Shown here piece by piece: positions 52,926 through 62,090 of a DNA stretch of 64,000 nt (positions within the stretch are counted from its first letter, which is position 1; the number at the start of each line of letters is the position of its first letter). The stretch lies in assembly GCA_903835235.1 (NCBI GenBank), contig CAILMF010000008.1:62001-126000 (forward strand), written 5' to 3'. The notes beneath the pieces are model-generated. The model worked only from the letters and a program-made list of their open reading frames with translations. It made no database searches and was not told where the DNA came from. Source of the stretch: an uncultured Rhodospirillales bacterium. Its GTDB lineage: Bacteria > Pseudomonadota > Alphaproteobacteria > Acetobacterales > Acetobacteraceae. Position numbers and translations under genes: made by a program.

Positions 52926-53869
52926 TCGGCGGCGGCCTTCAGCGAGGTGACGACGGCGATGCCGAGCATCAGGCCGATATTCTGCACCGCCGCGCCGGAG
53001 GCACCCTTGCCCAGGTTGTCGTAGCGCGCGGTCAGCACGGCCTGGCCGTACTTGTCATTGCCGTGCACCCGCAGCTCCAGCGCGTTGGTGTTGTTCAGCG
53101 CCTGGGGTTCCAGCTTGGCGCTGGCCGGCACCACCCGCACATGCTCGCCGCCGGCATAGCGCGCGGCCAGCACGGCCTCGATGTCAGCGGCCTTGGGCTT
53201 GCCGGGCAGCGTCTCCAGGTGCAGCGGAATGCTGTCAATCATGCCCTGGCGGAAGTCGCCGACGCTGGGCACGAAGATCGGCCGCCGGGTCAGCCCGCTG
53301 TAGAGCTGGAGCTCGACGATGTGCTTGTGCTCCAGCCCCAGGCCATACAGCTCGAAGTCCGGGGCCGTGCGGGCTTCATAGGCCGCGATCATGGCGTTGC
53401 CGCCGCCGGAGAAGCCGGAGATGGCGTTGCAGGTGATGGGGTGGTCGGCCGGGATGATCCCGGCCTCGATCAGCGGGCGCAGCAGCAGGATGCCGCCCGT
53501 CGGGTAGCAGCCGGGGTTGGAGACACGCATCGCCGCGGCGATCTTCGCCGGCTGCTCGGCGCTGAGCTCCGCCAGGCCATAGGCCCAGTCCGGGTTCACC
53601 CGGTGCGCAGTGGAGGCGTCCAGCAGCTTCGGCGCCGCATCGCCCAGGCTGGCGGCCAGGGCGGCGCTTTCCTTCGCGGCGTCGTCCGGCAGGCAGAGCA
53701 CGACCAGGTCCACCTCGGACATCATCTCGCGGCGCGCCTCGGGGTCCTTGCGGCGGGCCGCGTCGATGCTGCGCACCGCCACGTTCGGCAGCAGCGCCAG
53801 GCGGTCGCGGATCTGCAGGCCGGTGGTGCCGGCTTCGCCATCGATGAAGACAGTGGGCGTCTTGGCCAT
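52922..53869 (-). CDS. argC: N-acetyl-gamma-glutamyl-phosphate reductase, short type
   Basis: A 315-residue enzyme of arginine synthesis that reduces N-acetylglutamyl phosphate to the semialdehyde. The nucleotide-binding start is [14 protein letters not shown], and the catalytic Cys is in [34 protein letters not shown] and the modest length mark the less common short ArgC form. The ATG before AKTPTVF was chosen; the frame stays open upstream through non-homologous sequence. It lies downstream of rplM-rpsI beyond a terminator, and is coupled to the gamma-carbonic-anhydrase gene. Confidence 0.95.
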   Translation of the reverse strand: MAKTPTVFIDGEAGTTGLQIRDRLALLPNVAVRSIDAARRKDPEARREMMSEVDLVVLCLPDDAAKESAALAASLGDAAPKLLDASTAHRVNPDWAYGLAELSAEQPAKIAAAMRVSNPGCYPTGGILLLRPLIEAGIIPADHPITCNAISGFSGGGNAMIAAYEARTAPDFELYGLGLEHKHIVELQLYSGLTRRPIFVPSVGDFRQGMIDSIPLHLETLPGKPKAADIEAVLAARYAGGEHVRVVPASAKLEPQALNNTNALELRVHGNDKYGQAVLTARYDNLGKGASGAAVQNIGLMLGIAVVTSLKAAAE

Positions 53870-53913
53870 GTTCGTGGACTCCGTCGCGGAAGCAGTATGC
53901 CCTGAAACGCAAC

Positions 53914-53941
53914 AAGGGCGGGACCTTGCGGACCCGCCCTT
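53914..53941 (-). terminator. Hairpin after rpsI
   Basis: AAGGGCGGG (53914-53922) pairs with CCCGCCCTT (53933-53941) with extra G-C pairs near the loop, about 50 bases after the rpsI stop. On the minus strand the stem is followed by GTTGCGTTTC, a short T-rich stretch. Probable terminator of the rplM-rpsI operon. Confidence 0.7.
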
Positions 53942-53988
53942 GCGTATATCGGCCATGCGGCCGGCGCGTAACGCCGGTCCGTCGGCGT

Positions 53989-54492
53989 TTAGCGCTTGCT
54001 GAACTGGAAGCTGCGTCGGGCCTTCGCCTTGCCGTACTTCTTGCGTTCGACCACACGCGGGTCGCGCGTCAGGAAGCCGGCCTTCTTCAGGATCGGGCGC
54101 AGCGCCGGTTCATAGTTGGTCAGCGCGCGGCTGATGCCGTGGCGCACCGCGCCGGCCTGGCCCGAAAGCCCGCCGCCGACCACGGTCACGATCACGTCGA
54201 ACTGCTGGTAGCGGTCCACCACCAGGAAGGGCTGGGTGATCAGCATGCGCAGCACCGGGCGGGCGAAGTAGCGGCCAACCGGGCGGTCGTTGACGGTGAT
54301 GACGCCCTTGCCCGGCTTCACCCAGACGCGGGCAACCGCGTTCTTGCGGCGGCCGGTGGCGTAGCTGCGCCCTTGGGCGTCGCGCTTCACCTGGTAGACC
54401 GGGGCGGCTTCGCCATTGGTCTGCACCGCGGGGGTGCCGGCGACCATCGCCTTCAGGTCGGCCAGGGAGTCACTGGTTTGCTGTTCGCTCAT
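53989..54492 (-). CDS. rpsI: 30S ribosomal protein S9
   Basis: A 167-residue S9 protein, including an N-terminal extension of about 35 residues common in alphaproteobacteria. Conserved parts are [53 protein letters not shown] and the C-terminal [15 protein letters not shown], whose tail contacts P-site tRNA. It begins two bases after rplM, the usual pairing. It is followed by a terminator-like hairpin. Confidence 0.98.
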   Translation of the reverse strand: MSEQQTSDSLADLKAMVAGTPAVQTNGEAAPVYQVKRDAQGRSYATGRRKNAVARVWVKPGKGVITVNDRPVGRYFARPVLRMLITQPFLVVDRYQQFDVIVTVVGGGLSGQAGAVRHGISRALTNYEPALRPILKKAGFLTRDPRVVERKKYGKAKARRSFQFSKR

Positions 54493-54494
54493 GC

Positions 54495-54968
54495 TCAGCC
54501 CGCCACGTTCTTACGGTTCAGCGCGCCGACATCCAGCGCCACCGGCTGGTTGCCGGCATGCGGGTGTTCCGGCCCGGCATAGACGTGCAGGTTCTTCATC
54601 TGCACGCGGCCCAGCGGCCCGCGGGTGATCATGCGTTCCACCGCCTTCTCGACCACGCTCTCGGGGTGCTTGCCCGCGATGCGCGCCTTGAAGCTGCGTT
54701 CCTTGATGCCGCCGGCATAGCCGGTGTGCCAATAGAAGGTGGACTGCTCGGCCTTGTTGCCGGTGACCTTCACCTTCTCGGCGTTGATCACGACGACATG
54801 GTCGCCGCAGTCGACATGCGGGGTGAACTGGGGCTTGTGCTTGCCGCGGAGACGGTTGGCAACGAGCGTGGCAAGGCGGCCGAGCACGAGGCCCTCCGCA
54901 TTGATCACGATCCAGCCCTTGGTCACCTCGGCCGGCTTCAGCGAGCGGGTTTGCGCTTGCAATTGCAT
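54495..54968 (-). CDS. rplM: 50S ribosomal protein L13
   Basis: A 157-residue L13 protein. Conserved parts are [64 protein letters not shown] and [24 protein letters not shown]. The start at ATG gives the normal N-terminus; a much longer open frame upstream in the same phase is a GC artefact. It is the first gene of the rplM-rpsI operon and has a clear promoter 35-65 bases upstream. Confidence 0.98.
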   Translation of the reverse strand: MQLQAQTRSLKPAEVTKGWIVINAEGLVLGRLATLVANRLRGKHKPQFTPHVDCGDHVVVINAEKVKVTGNKAEQSTFYWHTGYAGGIKERSFKARIAGKHPESVVEKAVERMITRGPLGRVQMKNLHVYAGPEHPHAGNQPVALDVGALNRKNVAG

Positions 54969-55002
54969 CGGTTGAGTTCTGTCTGATCCAAAAGAGACGC
55001 GG

Positions 55003-55031
55003 CTTATTGCCGCTGGGGGCGCTGAGGTCAA
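55003..55031 (-). promoter_or_regulatory. Sigma-70-type promoter of rplM-rpsI
   Basis: On the minus strand TTGACC (55026-55031) and AATAAG (55003-55008) are spaced by exactly 17 bases, and an extended CTTGACC context is present. A 5' leader of about 30 bases would precede rplM. This is the clearest housekeeping promoter in the window. Confidence 0.65.
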
Positions 55032-55142
55032 GGGAAAACCGGGGATTTTCGCCTGCGGTATTCCGTTACCGTAGCCTGCGGCAGCGCCTTGCGGTGACGC
55101 CCCCGGCCCGGCCATGCTGCCACCCAAGGGAGAACAACGCCA

Positions 55143-56138
55143 ATGACCGGACCCAACCGCCGCCACCTGCTGGCCGCGCCCGCCCTGCTGCTGCCAGCAG
55201 TCGCCCAAGGGCAGGCCCAGGCCCAGGGGCAGCCCCATTCCAGCTATGCCGCGGGGCAGACCGTCACCCTGGTCAACCCCTATGCCGCCGGCGGCGCCAG
55301 CGACGTCATCGGCCGGGTGCTGACCGAGGGGCTTGCCGCCCGGCTCGGCGCCAATGTCATCATGGAACACCGCCCCGGCGCCTCCACCAGCCTGGCCGCC
55401 CGCCAGGTGGCGCGGGCCAAGCCGGATGGGCTGAGCCTGCTGATGGGCACGATCGTGACCTACACCATGGCCCCGCTGGCGCTGAGGAACCCCGGCTACA
55501 ACCCGGTGGAGGACTTCGCCCATGTCGGCATGGTGACCGACAGCATCTACGTGCTCTGCGCCAACCCGAAGTGGCAGAGCCTGGCCGAGATCCTGGCCGC
55601 GGCGAAGGCCGACCCCAAGCGGATCAACTATGCCAGCTGGGGCATCGGCACCACGGCGCACCTGCCGATGGTGGACCTTGGCATCCGCGCCGGGGTGGAG
55701 ATGACCCATGTGCCCTACAACGGCAGCCCGCCGGCGCTGATCGACACCATCGCCGGCCGCACCGACCTGATGTTCGCGCTGCTGGCGGCCTGCAAGGGCC
55801 ATATCGAAAGCGGCCGGCTGCGCCCGCTGGCCACCTGCGCGCTGGACCGCGCGGCGCTGCTGCCAGCGCTGCCGACCGTGGCGGAGCTGGGCTTCCCGGG
55901 CTTCCGCGTCGGCGGCTGGTACGGCGTTTCGGCACCGAAGGAGACGCCGGCGCCGGTGCTGACGCAGCTGGTGGCCGCTACCGCCGCCACCATGGCCTCG
56001 CCCGAGGCAAGGCGGGTGCTGGACCCCGTGGGCATGTTCGAGCAACCGTCGGGGCCGGCGCCGATGCTGGGCCGGATTGCCGAGGAACTGCGCCTGCATG
56101 CGGCGCTGATGCAGCGTTCCGGCGTGGTGCCGGAATAG
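55143..56138 (+). CDS. Bug/TctC receptor of the dehydratase operon
   Basis: A 331-residue periplasmic receptor with signal peptide ([24 protein letters not shown]). Bug segments include [37 protein letters not shown] and [23 protein letters not shown] and PYNGS depart from the usual VPFPAGG and PYRGS, suggesting an unusual ligand. It starts a plus-strand run with a sugar-acid-type dehydratase, which follows after 54 bases. A sugar acid is a reasonable ligand guess from context. Confidence 0.9.
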   Translation: MTGPNRRHLLAAPALLLPAVAQGQAQAQGQPHSSYAAGQTVTLVNPYAAGGASDVIGRVLTEGLAARLGANVIMEHRPGASTSLAARQVARAKPDGLSLLMGTIVTYTMAPLALRNPGYNPVEDFAHVGMVTDSIYVLCANPKWQSLAEILAAAKADPKRINYASWGIGTTAHLPMVDLGIRAGVEMTHVPYNGSPPALIDTIAGRTDLMFALLAACKGHIESGRLRPLATCALDRAALLPALPTVAELGFPGFRVGGWYGVSAPKETPAPVLTQLVAATAATMASPEARRVLDPVGMFEQPSGPAPMLGRIAEELRLHAALMQRSGVVPE

Positions 56139-56192
56139 CGCCGCCGCCTTCCCCCCTTGCCATCCGCCCATAGCCAAGGCCCACTCCGCCCC

Positions 56193-57899
56193 ATGAGCAA
56201 AAACGAACCTCCTCGCGGCCTGGCCCGCAACGCCGCCAATTATGGCGACCTCGACTTCGCGCTGTACCTGCGCCGCAGCTTCGCCAAGTCCATGGGCTAT
56301 TCCACCGCCATGCTGGAAAAGCCGGTGGTCGGCATTGCCGATACCAGCAGCGACTACAACAACTGCCATCGCACCGCGCCGGAGCTGGTGGCCGCGGTGA
56401 AGCGCGGGGTGCTGGCCGCCGGCGCCTTGCCGCTGGGCTTCCCCACGGTGTCGCTGTGCGAGCCCTCGCTGTTCCCGACCTCCATGCATTATCGCAACCT
56501 GATGGCGCTGGACACGGAAGCGATGCTCTCGGCCCAGCCGATGGACAGCGCCGTGCTGATCGGCGGTTGCGACAAGACCGTGCCGGCGCAGCTGATGGCC
56601 GCGGCTTCGTCGGACATGCCGAGCGTCATGCTGGTCACCGGCCCGATGCTGGCGCAGCGCTTCGAGGGTGAGCGCCTGGCCGCCTGCACCGATTGCCGCC
56701 GTTACTGGGCGCGCTACCGCGCTGGCGACGTTACGGCCGAGAAGATCAACGCCATTGAGGGCAAGCTGGCGAGCTCCGCCGGCACCTGCGGTGTGATGGG
56801 CACCGCCAGCACCATGGCCTGCATCGCCGCCGTGCTGGGCTTCATGCCGCTGGACACCGCGAGCATCCCCGCCGTGCATTCGGACCGGCTGCGCGCGGCC
56901 GAGGAAGCCGGCGCCCTGGCGGTGCGGCTGATCACCCAGCCGGTGAAGCCGTCGCAGTTGATTACCGCGAAGTCTGTGGAGAATGCGCTGCGGGTGCTGC
57001 TGGCGATTGGTGGCAGCACCAATGCGCTGATCCACCTTGCCGCCATTGCCGGGCGCGTCGGCGTGAAGGTTGACCTGCGCGACCTGGACCGGCTCAGCGA
57101 GACGACGCCGGTGCTGGTGGATTTGAAGCCCACCGGCGAAGGCTACATGGAGGATTTCCACGCCGCCGGCGGCATGAAGATGCTGCTGCGCGAGATGCGC
57201 GACCTGCTGCATCTGGACTGCATCGACCTGTATGGCCGCACCCTGGGCGAACAGCTGGACGAGCCGGGTGACTTCGTGGACCGCCAGTACATCCATGCCC
57301 GCGCCACGCCCGTCTCCCCGGTGGGTGGGCTGGTCTCGTTGTTCGGCAACCTGGCGCCGGATGGGGCCATCCTCAAGCGCAGCGCGGCGACGCCGGCGCT
57401 GTTCGAGAAGGAAGCCCGCTGCGTGGTGTTCGATGGGCTGGCCGACCTTGCGGCGCGCATCGACGACCCCGAGCTGGACGTGACCGCGGACGATATCCTG
57501 GTGCTGAAGAATGCCGGGCCGACCACTCCGGCGGGCATGCCGGAAGCCGGGTATCTGCCGATCCCCAAGAAGATCGCGCGGCAGGGCGTCAAGGACATGG
57601 TGCGGATCAGCGACTGCCGGATGAGCGGCACCGCGTTTGGCACCATCGTGCTGCACATCAGCCCGGAAGCCGCCGTGGGCGGGCCGCTGGCCTTCGTGCA
57701 GTCGGGCGACCGCATCCGGCTGAGCGTGAAGGACCGCAGCATCGACGTGCTGCTGAGCGACGAGGAATTCGCCAAGCGCCGCGCCGCCTGGGTGCGGCCG
57801 GCAGCGCCGAAGCGCGGCTGGGACAAGCTGACGCATGACCAGGTGCTGCAGGCGCCGGATGGCTGCGACCTGGGCTTCCTGCGGCCCGACGGCCGCTGA
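56193..57899 (+). CDS. IlvD/Edd-family sugar-acid-type dehydratase
   Basis: A 568-residue [2Fe-2S] dehydratase. Cluster ligands are seen in [25 protein letters not shown] and [15 protein letters not shown], the pattern of L-arabonate and D-xylonate dehydratases; the Lys in GGCDKT is the usual carbamylated Mg ligand. The C-terminal [24 protein letters not shown] is typical. Such enzymes convert aldonic acids to 2-keto-3-deoxy acids. The start was placed at the ATG before SKNEPPRGL. The specific sugar acid cannot be assigned. Confidence 0.9.
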   Translation: MSKNEPPRGLARNAANYGDLDFALYLRRSFAKSMGYSTAMLEKPVVGIADTSSDYNNCHRTAPELVAAVKRGVLAAGALPLGFPTVSLCEPSLFPTSMHYRNLMALDTEAMLSAQPMDSAVLIGGCDKTVPAQLMAAASSDMPSVMLVTGPMLAQRFEGERLAACTDCRRYWARYRAGDVTAEKINAIEGKLASSAGTCGVMGTASTMACIAAVLGFMPLDTASIPAVHSDRLRAAEEAGALAVRLITQPVKPSQLITAKSVENALRVLLAIGGSTNALIHLAAIAGRVGVKVDLRDLDRLSETTPVLVDLKPTGEGYMEDFHAAGGMKMLLREMRDLLHLDCIDLYGRTLGEQLDEPGDFVDRQYIHARATPVSPVGGLVSLFGNLAPDGAILKRSAATPALFEKEARCVVFDGLADLAARIDDPELDVTADDILVLKNAGPTTPAGMPEAGYLPIPKKIARQGVKDMVRISDCRMSGTAFGTIVLHISPEAAVGGPLAFVQSGDRIRLSVKDRSIDVLLSDEEFAKRRAAWVRPAAPKRGWDKLTHDQVLQAPDGCDLGFLRPDGR

Positions 57900-58357
57900 T
57901 GCAGGACGAACTGCCGCCCCACCTGTACCGCGACGCCCGCGGCGTGGTGCGGGACCGGGTGATCGAGCAGCTGGCCGGCGCAATGGAGCGCGGCGAGACG
58001 CTGAACGCCGAGGCCATGGCGCAGTTGAAGCGCCTGGCCGCCATGTTCGGCGACGCGCCGGCGCTGCCGGTGGATGTGCTGACCAATGCCGCCGCCGCAC
58101 TGGACTGGGCGGGCGGGATCGGCCTGGTCAACTTCACCCGGCTGCGGCCGGATCTGCACAAGGCGGAGGCCACGCGGATCAGCGCGCAGGGCCTGCGCTA
58201 CGTCTGCTACCTGGAGACCACGCGGCGCAGCGCCCCGGCCATGGCGCCAACCATCCAGCACGCGGTGGTGGGCGCCGTGGTGCAGACCATGCGGGAACAG
58301 GCGGCGACGCAGAACAACCTGCTGCGCGCCAACGCCACCGCCGGGAAGCCCAACTGA
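57899..58357 (+). CDS. Conserved protein of unknown function coupled to the dehydratase
   Basis: A 152-residue soluble protein whose start codon overlaps the dehydratase stop (TGATG). It has an Ala-rich helical first half ([24 protein letters not shown]) and a second half with [27 protein letters not shown] and [24 protein letters not shown]. No signal, membrane segment or cofactor motif is seen. The coupling implies a role with the dehydratase, possibly as chaperone or accessory subunit, but this is only inference. Confidence 0.7.
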   Translation: MQDELPPHLYRDARGVVRDRVIEQLAGAMERGETLNAEAMAQLKRLAAMFGDAPALPVDVLTNAAAALDWAGGIGLVNFTRLRPDLHKAEATRISAQGLRYVCYLETTRRSAPAMAPTIQHAVVGAVVQTMREQAATQNNLLRANATAGKPN

Positions 58358-58497
58358 GCATGCCGACCGAGGACAAGGCCTTCGCTATCGGCCCGATGCG
58401 GCGGGAGCTGGGCGTGGTGCCGCGGCCGTTGCAACAAGGGCTTGCCCAGACCTTCGCTGCCGCCACATCCTGAGCCAAACCTTCCCAGGACGCCGAC

Positions 58498-59670
58498 ATG
58501 CCGATCATCAACCGCATCGCCGAATACCATGACGAGATGACCGCCTGGCGGCGCGACATCCACATGCACCCGGAGATCGGCTTCGAGGAGACCCGCACCG
58601 CCGCGCTGGTGGCCAGCAAGCTGCGCGAATTCGGCGTGGACGAGGTGGTGACCGGCATCGCCAAGACCGGCGTGGTCGGCGTCATCAAGGGCCAGGGTGC
58701 CAGCGGCAAGGCCATCGGCCTGCGGGCGGACATGGACGCGCTGCCGATGCAGGAAGAAACCGGCCTGCCCTATGCGTCGCGCACGCCGAACATGATGCAT
58801 GCCTGCGGCCATGACGGCCACACCACCATGCTGCTGGGTGCGGCGAAGTACCTGGCCGAGACCCGCAACTTCGACGGCACCGTCTACGTGATCTTCCAGC
58901 CGGCGGAGGAGTCGCTCGGCGGTGGCCGCGCGATGGTCGAGGAAAAGTTGTTCGAGCGCTTCCCGATGCAGCGCGTGTTCGGCATGCACAACTGGCCGGG
59001 CGCGCCGGAAGGCGAGTTCTGGTGGCGCGAAGGCCCGGTCATGGCCGCCGTCGCCAACCTGGACGTGACCATCACCGGCACCGGCGCGCATGGCGCGCTG
59101 CCGCACACGGGGAACGATCCCATCGTGATCGCGGCGCAGATCGTCACCGCGTTGCAGAGCATCGTGGCGCGCAACGTGGAGCCGGTGGAAGCGGGCGTCA
59201 TCACCATCGGCCACATCAATGGCGGCTCCACCTGGAACATCATCCCCGAGAGCGTGAAGCTCATGGGCACCGCCCGCTGGTTCAAGCCGGAGGTCGGCGA
59301 CCTGCTGGAGAAGAAGTTCTGCGAGATTGTCCACGGCATCGCCGCGGCCTTCGGCGCCAAGGCGGAGGTCAAGTTCGACCGCGCCTATCCGGCCACGGTG
59401 AACGAGGCGGAGAGCACGCAGATTGCCCGCAAGGTGGCCGAGCAGATCGTCGGCGCCGCCAAGGTGAAGCACATGGACCGCCCGACCATGGGCGGCGAGG
59501 ATTTCTCCTTCATGCTCAACACCTGCCCGGGCAACTACATCATGATCGGCGGGCAGCGGCGCCCGGGCGAGCCGAACGTGCACAACCCGGCCTATGACTT
59601 CAACGACGCGGTGCTGCCGATCGGCGCCAGCTACTGGGCCACGCTGGCCGAGCAGATGCTGCCGAAGTGA
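58498..59670 (+). CDS. M20 family amidohydrolase (hippurate-hydrolase-like)
   Basis: A 390-residue metalloenzyme. Metal and catalytic motifs are LRADMDALPMQEETGLPYAS, HACGHDGHTTMLLGAAKYL and FQPAEESLGGGRAMVE (catalytic Glu), then MGGEDFSFML with a further ligand. A dimerisation domain occupies about residues 185-295. Relatives hydrolyse N-acyl amino acids such as hippurate. It follows the unknown gene by 140 bases, and its last bases overlap the next gene. The substrate is not determined. Confidence 0.92.
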   Translation: MPIINRIAEYHDEMTAWRRDIHMHPEIGFEETRTAALVASKLREFGVDEVVTGIAKTGVVGVIKGQGASGKAIGLRADMDALPMQEETGLPYASRTPNMMHACGHDGHTTMLLGAAKYLAETRNFDGTVYVIFQPAEESLGGGRAMVEEKLFERFPMQRVFGMHNWPGAPEGEFWWREGPVMAAVANLDVTITGTGAHGALPHTGNDPIVIAAQIVTALQSIVARNVEPVEAGVITIGHINGGSTWNIIPESVKLMGTARWFKPEVGDLLEKKFCEIVHGIAAAFGAKAEVKFDRAYPATVNEAESTQIARKVAEQIVGAAKVKHMDRPTMGGEDFSFMLNTCPGNYIMIGGQRRPGEPNVHNPAYDFNDAVLPIGASYWATLAEQMLPK

Positions 59671-60446
59671 GGCTGGTCCTCGCGCTTTTGCTGCTGCTGG
59701 CGGCGTTGCCCGCCCGGGCGGCGGACCGCGTGGTGGACCTGCCGACCGGGCGCGGCGAGAACATCATGCGCGTGCTGCTGCTGGCCCCGGCGGGGCCGCC
59801 GCGCGGCGCGCTGGTGCTGCTGGCCGGTGGCGATGGCAGCCTTGACATGGCCGCCGATGGCAGCATCCGCGCCCTGGGCGGCAACCAGCTGGTCCGCACC
59901 CGCCAGGCCTATGTGGCCGCCGGCTGGCTGGTGGCCGTGCCGGACATGCCGTTGGATACCTGGCGCGCCCGGCCCTACAGCCGCCTGGGCGCCGAGCATG
60001 CCGCCGACCTGGGCCGGCTGGTGGCGCTACTGCGGCGAGAGGTGCGGCTGGTGGTGCTGGCCGGCACCAGCATGGGCAGCCTTTCCGCCGCCAATGCCGC
60101 GGCCCGGCTGGCCGGCGAGCAGGCGCCGAACGGGGTGATCCTGACCTCTGGCCTGCTGATGGGCGGCAATGGTGGGCCGAGCGTGGAGGAGGGCGTGCCC
60201 GGGCTGGGTGGCATCGCCATGCCGGTACTGCTGGTGCACCACCGCCACGACGGCTGCCGGGTGACCCCGCCGAGCGGCCCGGCCCAGCTGCGCCCGCTGC
60301 TGAAGACGGCGCCGCGGGTGGAGCTGGTGATGCTGGATGGCGGCAGCGGCACCGGCAACCCCTGCGAAGGCCGCAGCGCCCACGGCTTCTGGGGCATCGA
60401 CGACCAGGTGGTGGCGACCGTCACCGAATGGCTGGGGCGGCTTTAG
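59667..60446 (+). CDS. Secreted alpha/beta hydrolase
   Basis: A 259-residue predicted exported hydrolase with signal peptide (RLVLALLLLLAALPARAAD). The nucleophile elbow reads GTSMGS (about residues 132-137). Likely acid and His are in LLVHHRHDGCRVTP and SAHGFWGID. Two Cys residues (GCRV and NPCEG) could form a disulfide. The start is GTG overlapping the M20 stop (GTGA), so it is coupled. It may release the substrate of the M20 enzyme in the periplasm. Specific activity is unknown. Confidence 0.78.
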   Translation: MRLVLALLLLLAALPARAADRVVDLPTGRGENIMRVLLLAPAGPPRGALVLLAGGDGSLDMAADGSIRALGGNQLVRTRQAYVAAGWLVAVPDMPLDTWRARPYSRLGAEHAADLGRLVALLRREVRLVVLAGTSMGSLSAANAAARLAGEQAPNGVILTSGLLMGGNGGPSVEEGVPGLGGIAMPVLLVHHRHDGCRVTPPSGPAQLRPLLKTAPRVELVMLDGGSGTGNPCEGRSAHGFWGIDDQVVATVTEWLGRL

Positions 60447-60464
60447 CGCGGGGCGTGGCGTAGA

Positions 60465-60529
60465 CCACCGGGACACGCCCGGTGGTGACGGCGGGGTCGT
60501 TGCGTGGGCCACCAGGACACGCCCGGTGG
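60465..60529. terminator. Two near-identical hairpins between convergent genes
   Basis: CCACCGGG-ACACG-CCCGGTGG (60465-60485) recurs 44 bases later as CCACCAGG-ACACG-CCCGGTGG (60509-60529), each followed by TGACGG. The site lies between convergent genes and is likely a bidirectional terminator built from a duplicated repeat. Confidence 0.65.
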
Positions 60530-60550
60530 TGACGGTGTGGGTGGCCGCCT

Positions 60551-61006
60551 TTACCCCAGCCCCGCCGCCTTCGCGGCCGCGCCCCACTTTTCCTGCCAGT
60601 CGCCGCCGACGAAATCGACCACGCGGCCGTCTTCCAGGTAGAATTTGTTGGGCATCTGGAAAATCGCCAGCATCAGCCCGCCTTCCGGGCAACTCGCAGA
60701 GTGGCGGCTGCCGGCGGGGCGGTAGATGAAGTCGCCGGCGCGGCATTCGCCGTCGCGGTCCACCAGGCGGCCTTCCAGCACATAGGTCTGCTCGGTCATG
60801 GTGTGCTCGTGGTCCGGCAGGGTGGCGCCGGGGGCCATGCGCATCAGCACCGTCATGGTGCCGGCTTCCTTGTCCATGCACAGCGTCTTGTATTCCACCC
60901 CGGGGAACATGGCGTTTTCCCAGGGCATCTCGGCCACGGCGACAAAGCGCGAGTCCTTTTCGCCCAGGCCCGCGTGGTTGGGGGCGTTGGGGGTGAAAGC
61001 GGTCAT
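60551..61006 (-). CDS. Cupin-domain protein
   Basis: A 151-residue single-cupin protein. Cupin motif 1 is PDHEHTMTEQTYVLEGRLVD (His, His, Glu) and motif 2 is CRAGDFIYRPAGSRHSASCP (His), so a metal site is probably complete. The C-terminal YLEDGRVVDFVGGDWQEKWG is distinctive. The start was placed at the ATG before TAFTPN. Substrates of such small cupins range from isomerisation to dioxygenation, and none can be picked here. It is convergent with the hydrolase gene before it. Confidence 0.82.
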   Translation of the reverse strand: MTAFTPNAPNHAGLGEKDSRFVAVAEMPWENAMFPGVEYKTLCMDKEAGTMTVLMRMAPGATLPDHEHTMTEQTYVLEGRLVDRDGECRAGDFIYRPAGSRHSASCPEGGLMLAIFQMPNKFYLEDGRVVDFVGGDWQEKWGAAAKAAGLG

Positions 61007-61035
61007 GGCGGGGCCTCCCTTGGCTGTTGGGGGAA

Positions 61036-61125
61036 GCCTAACCCCAGGCCGCGCCGCCGCGCTACGGCATGGCGCCGTGGCGGCGCAGGAAGTCCTCCAC
61101 CAGTGGCCCCCAGACGTCGCTGCCG
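61036..61125 (-). repeat. 90-bp 3'-end repeat, copy A
   Basis: Identical at 87 of 90 positions to 62001-62090. It covers the 3' end of the hydrolase gene, the stop codon and 26 bases of downstream sequence. The rest of the two genes is much more diverged, which suggests recent conversion of the 3' end. Confidence 0.93.
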
Positions 61126-61973
61126 CGCCGTCCGAAGAACAGCGCATGGCCGTCCTCGCCCCAGGGGTCCAGCTGGTGCAGTTCGGCGGCGCCACCGCCG
61201 GCGACGAACAGCCGATGCATGGCTGCGGCGATGCTGGGGCGAAAGAAGCTGTCATTCGCGGCGTAGACCCAGATCATGGGTACCCGGGCCGTGCTGCCGA
61301 AGCTGCTGGCGCCTTCGCCCAGCAGGTCCAGCCGACAATTGCTGTCGGGTACCCGCTGTACCCGGCCGCCAACACCCCCGGCCATGTTCACCATCGCGCC
61401 CACCCCCTGCGGGTTCTGGCTGGCCAGGGCCAGCGCGCCCCAGCCGCCGGCGGAAACCCCCAAGACCACGGCGGGCCTGGCGGCGTCCACCCCGGGCAGC
61501 GTGCGGGCCAGCGCCAGGGCCGCGGCGATATCGCGGGCGGATTCGCGGGCCATGGTGGTGAACTCCGGCATCGAGCAACTGAACGCCTCGGCCCAGGGAC
61601 CGCCACTGATGCCATAGCCGCGCCGCAGCGGCTGCCCCACGGCGAAACCGCGCGCCAGGAACCAGCGGATCGCCTCGTGGTCACAGGGTGCCAGGGCGTA
61701 GGTGACGCGGTCGGCTGTCTCCCGCGGCAGGCCGTGGTTCACCAGCACCAGCGGCGCCGGGCCACCCGTTTCCGGCTGGCAAAAGCGCATCCGGATCATC
61801 TGGATCACGCCGTCCAGGCCCACCACTGGCACCTCCAGCATGGCCTCTCGCGCCGCGACGGGCTGAGCGTGGCCGAGGGCTGGCCAGGTCGCGGCCAGCA
61901 GCAGCACCAGGGCCAGCAGGAGCGCTTGGCGGCGCGCCAGCGGACCATGCAGGGCGGGGATATCAGCGGCCAT
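61062..61973 (-). CDS. Exported alpha/beta hydrolase, tandem copy A
   Basis: A 303-residue predicted secreted hydrolase with an N-terminal hydrophobic segment (ALLLALVLLLAATWPALGHAQ). The nucleophile elbow is VLGVSAGGWG; LVLVNHG begins the fold, and the acid and His are likely in YAANDSFF and EDGHALFF. Several Cys residues suggest disulfides. It is a clear paralog of the next gene (shared RGFAVG.PLRRG.G.SGG and the same last 20 residues). Esterase or peptidase activity is possible. The copies are separated by about 50 bases. Confidence 0.8.
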   Translation of the reverse strand: MAADIPALHGPLARRQALLLALVLLLAATWPALGHAQPVAAREAMLEVPVVGLDGVIQMIRMRFCQPETGGPAPLVLVNHGLPRETADRVTYALAPCDHEAIRWFLARGFAVGQPLRRGYGISGGPWAEAFSCSMPEFTTMARESARDIAAALALARTLPGVDAARPAVVLGVSAGGWGALALASQNPQGVGAMVNMAGGVGGRVQRVPDSNCRLDLLGEGASSFGSTARVPMIWVYAANDSFFRPSIAAAMHRLFVAGGGAAELHQLDPWGEDGHALFFGRRGSDVWGPLVEDFLRRHGAMP

Positions 61974-62000
61974 GATCCATCTGGCTCAAGCGGCCACCCA

Positions 62001-62090
62001 GCCTAACCCCAGGCCGCGCCACCGCGCTACGGCATGGCGCCGTGGCGGCGCAGGAAGTCCTCCACCAGCGGGCCCCAGACGTCGCTGCCG
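62001..62090 (-). repeat. 90-bp 3'-end repeat, copy B
   Basis: The partner of the 61036-61125 block, in the same position relative to the stop codon of the second hydrolase gene. The three differences include one in the non-coding part. Confidence 0.93.

Noticed and set aside
54495-58100. A 1,201-codon minus-strand open frame ending in the L13 sequence
   Set aside because: Only the last 157 codons are L13. The rest is antisense to the Bug, dehydratase and downstream genes, with His/Gln/Arg-rich low-complexity translation typical of GC-rich shadow frames.
58361-58474. Possible 37-codon gene between the unknown protein and the M20 gene
   Set aside because: It has an ATG, but there is no clear ribosome site, domain or hydrophobic segment, and chance frames of this length are common here.
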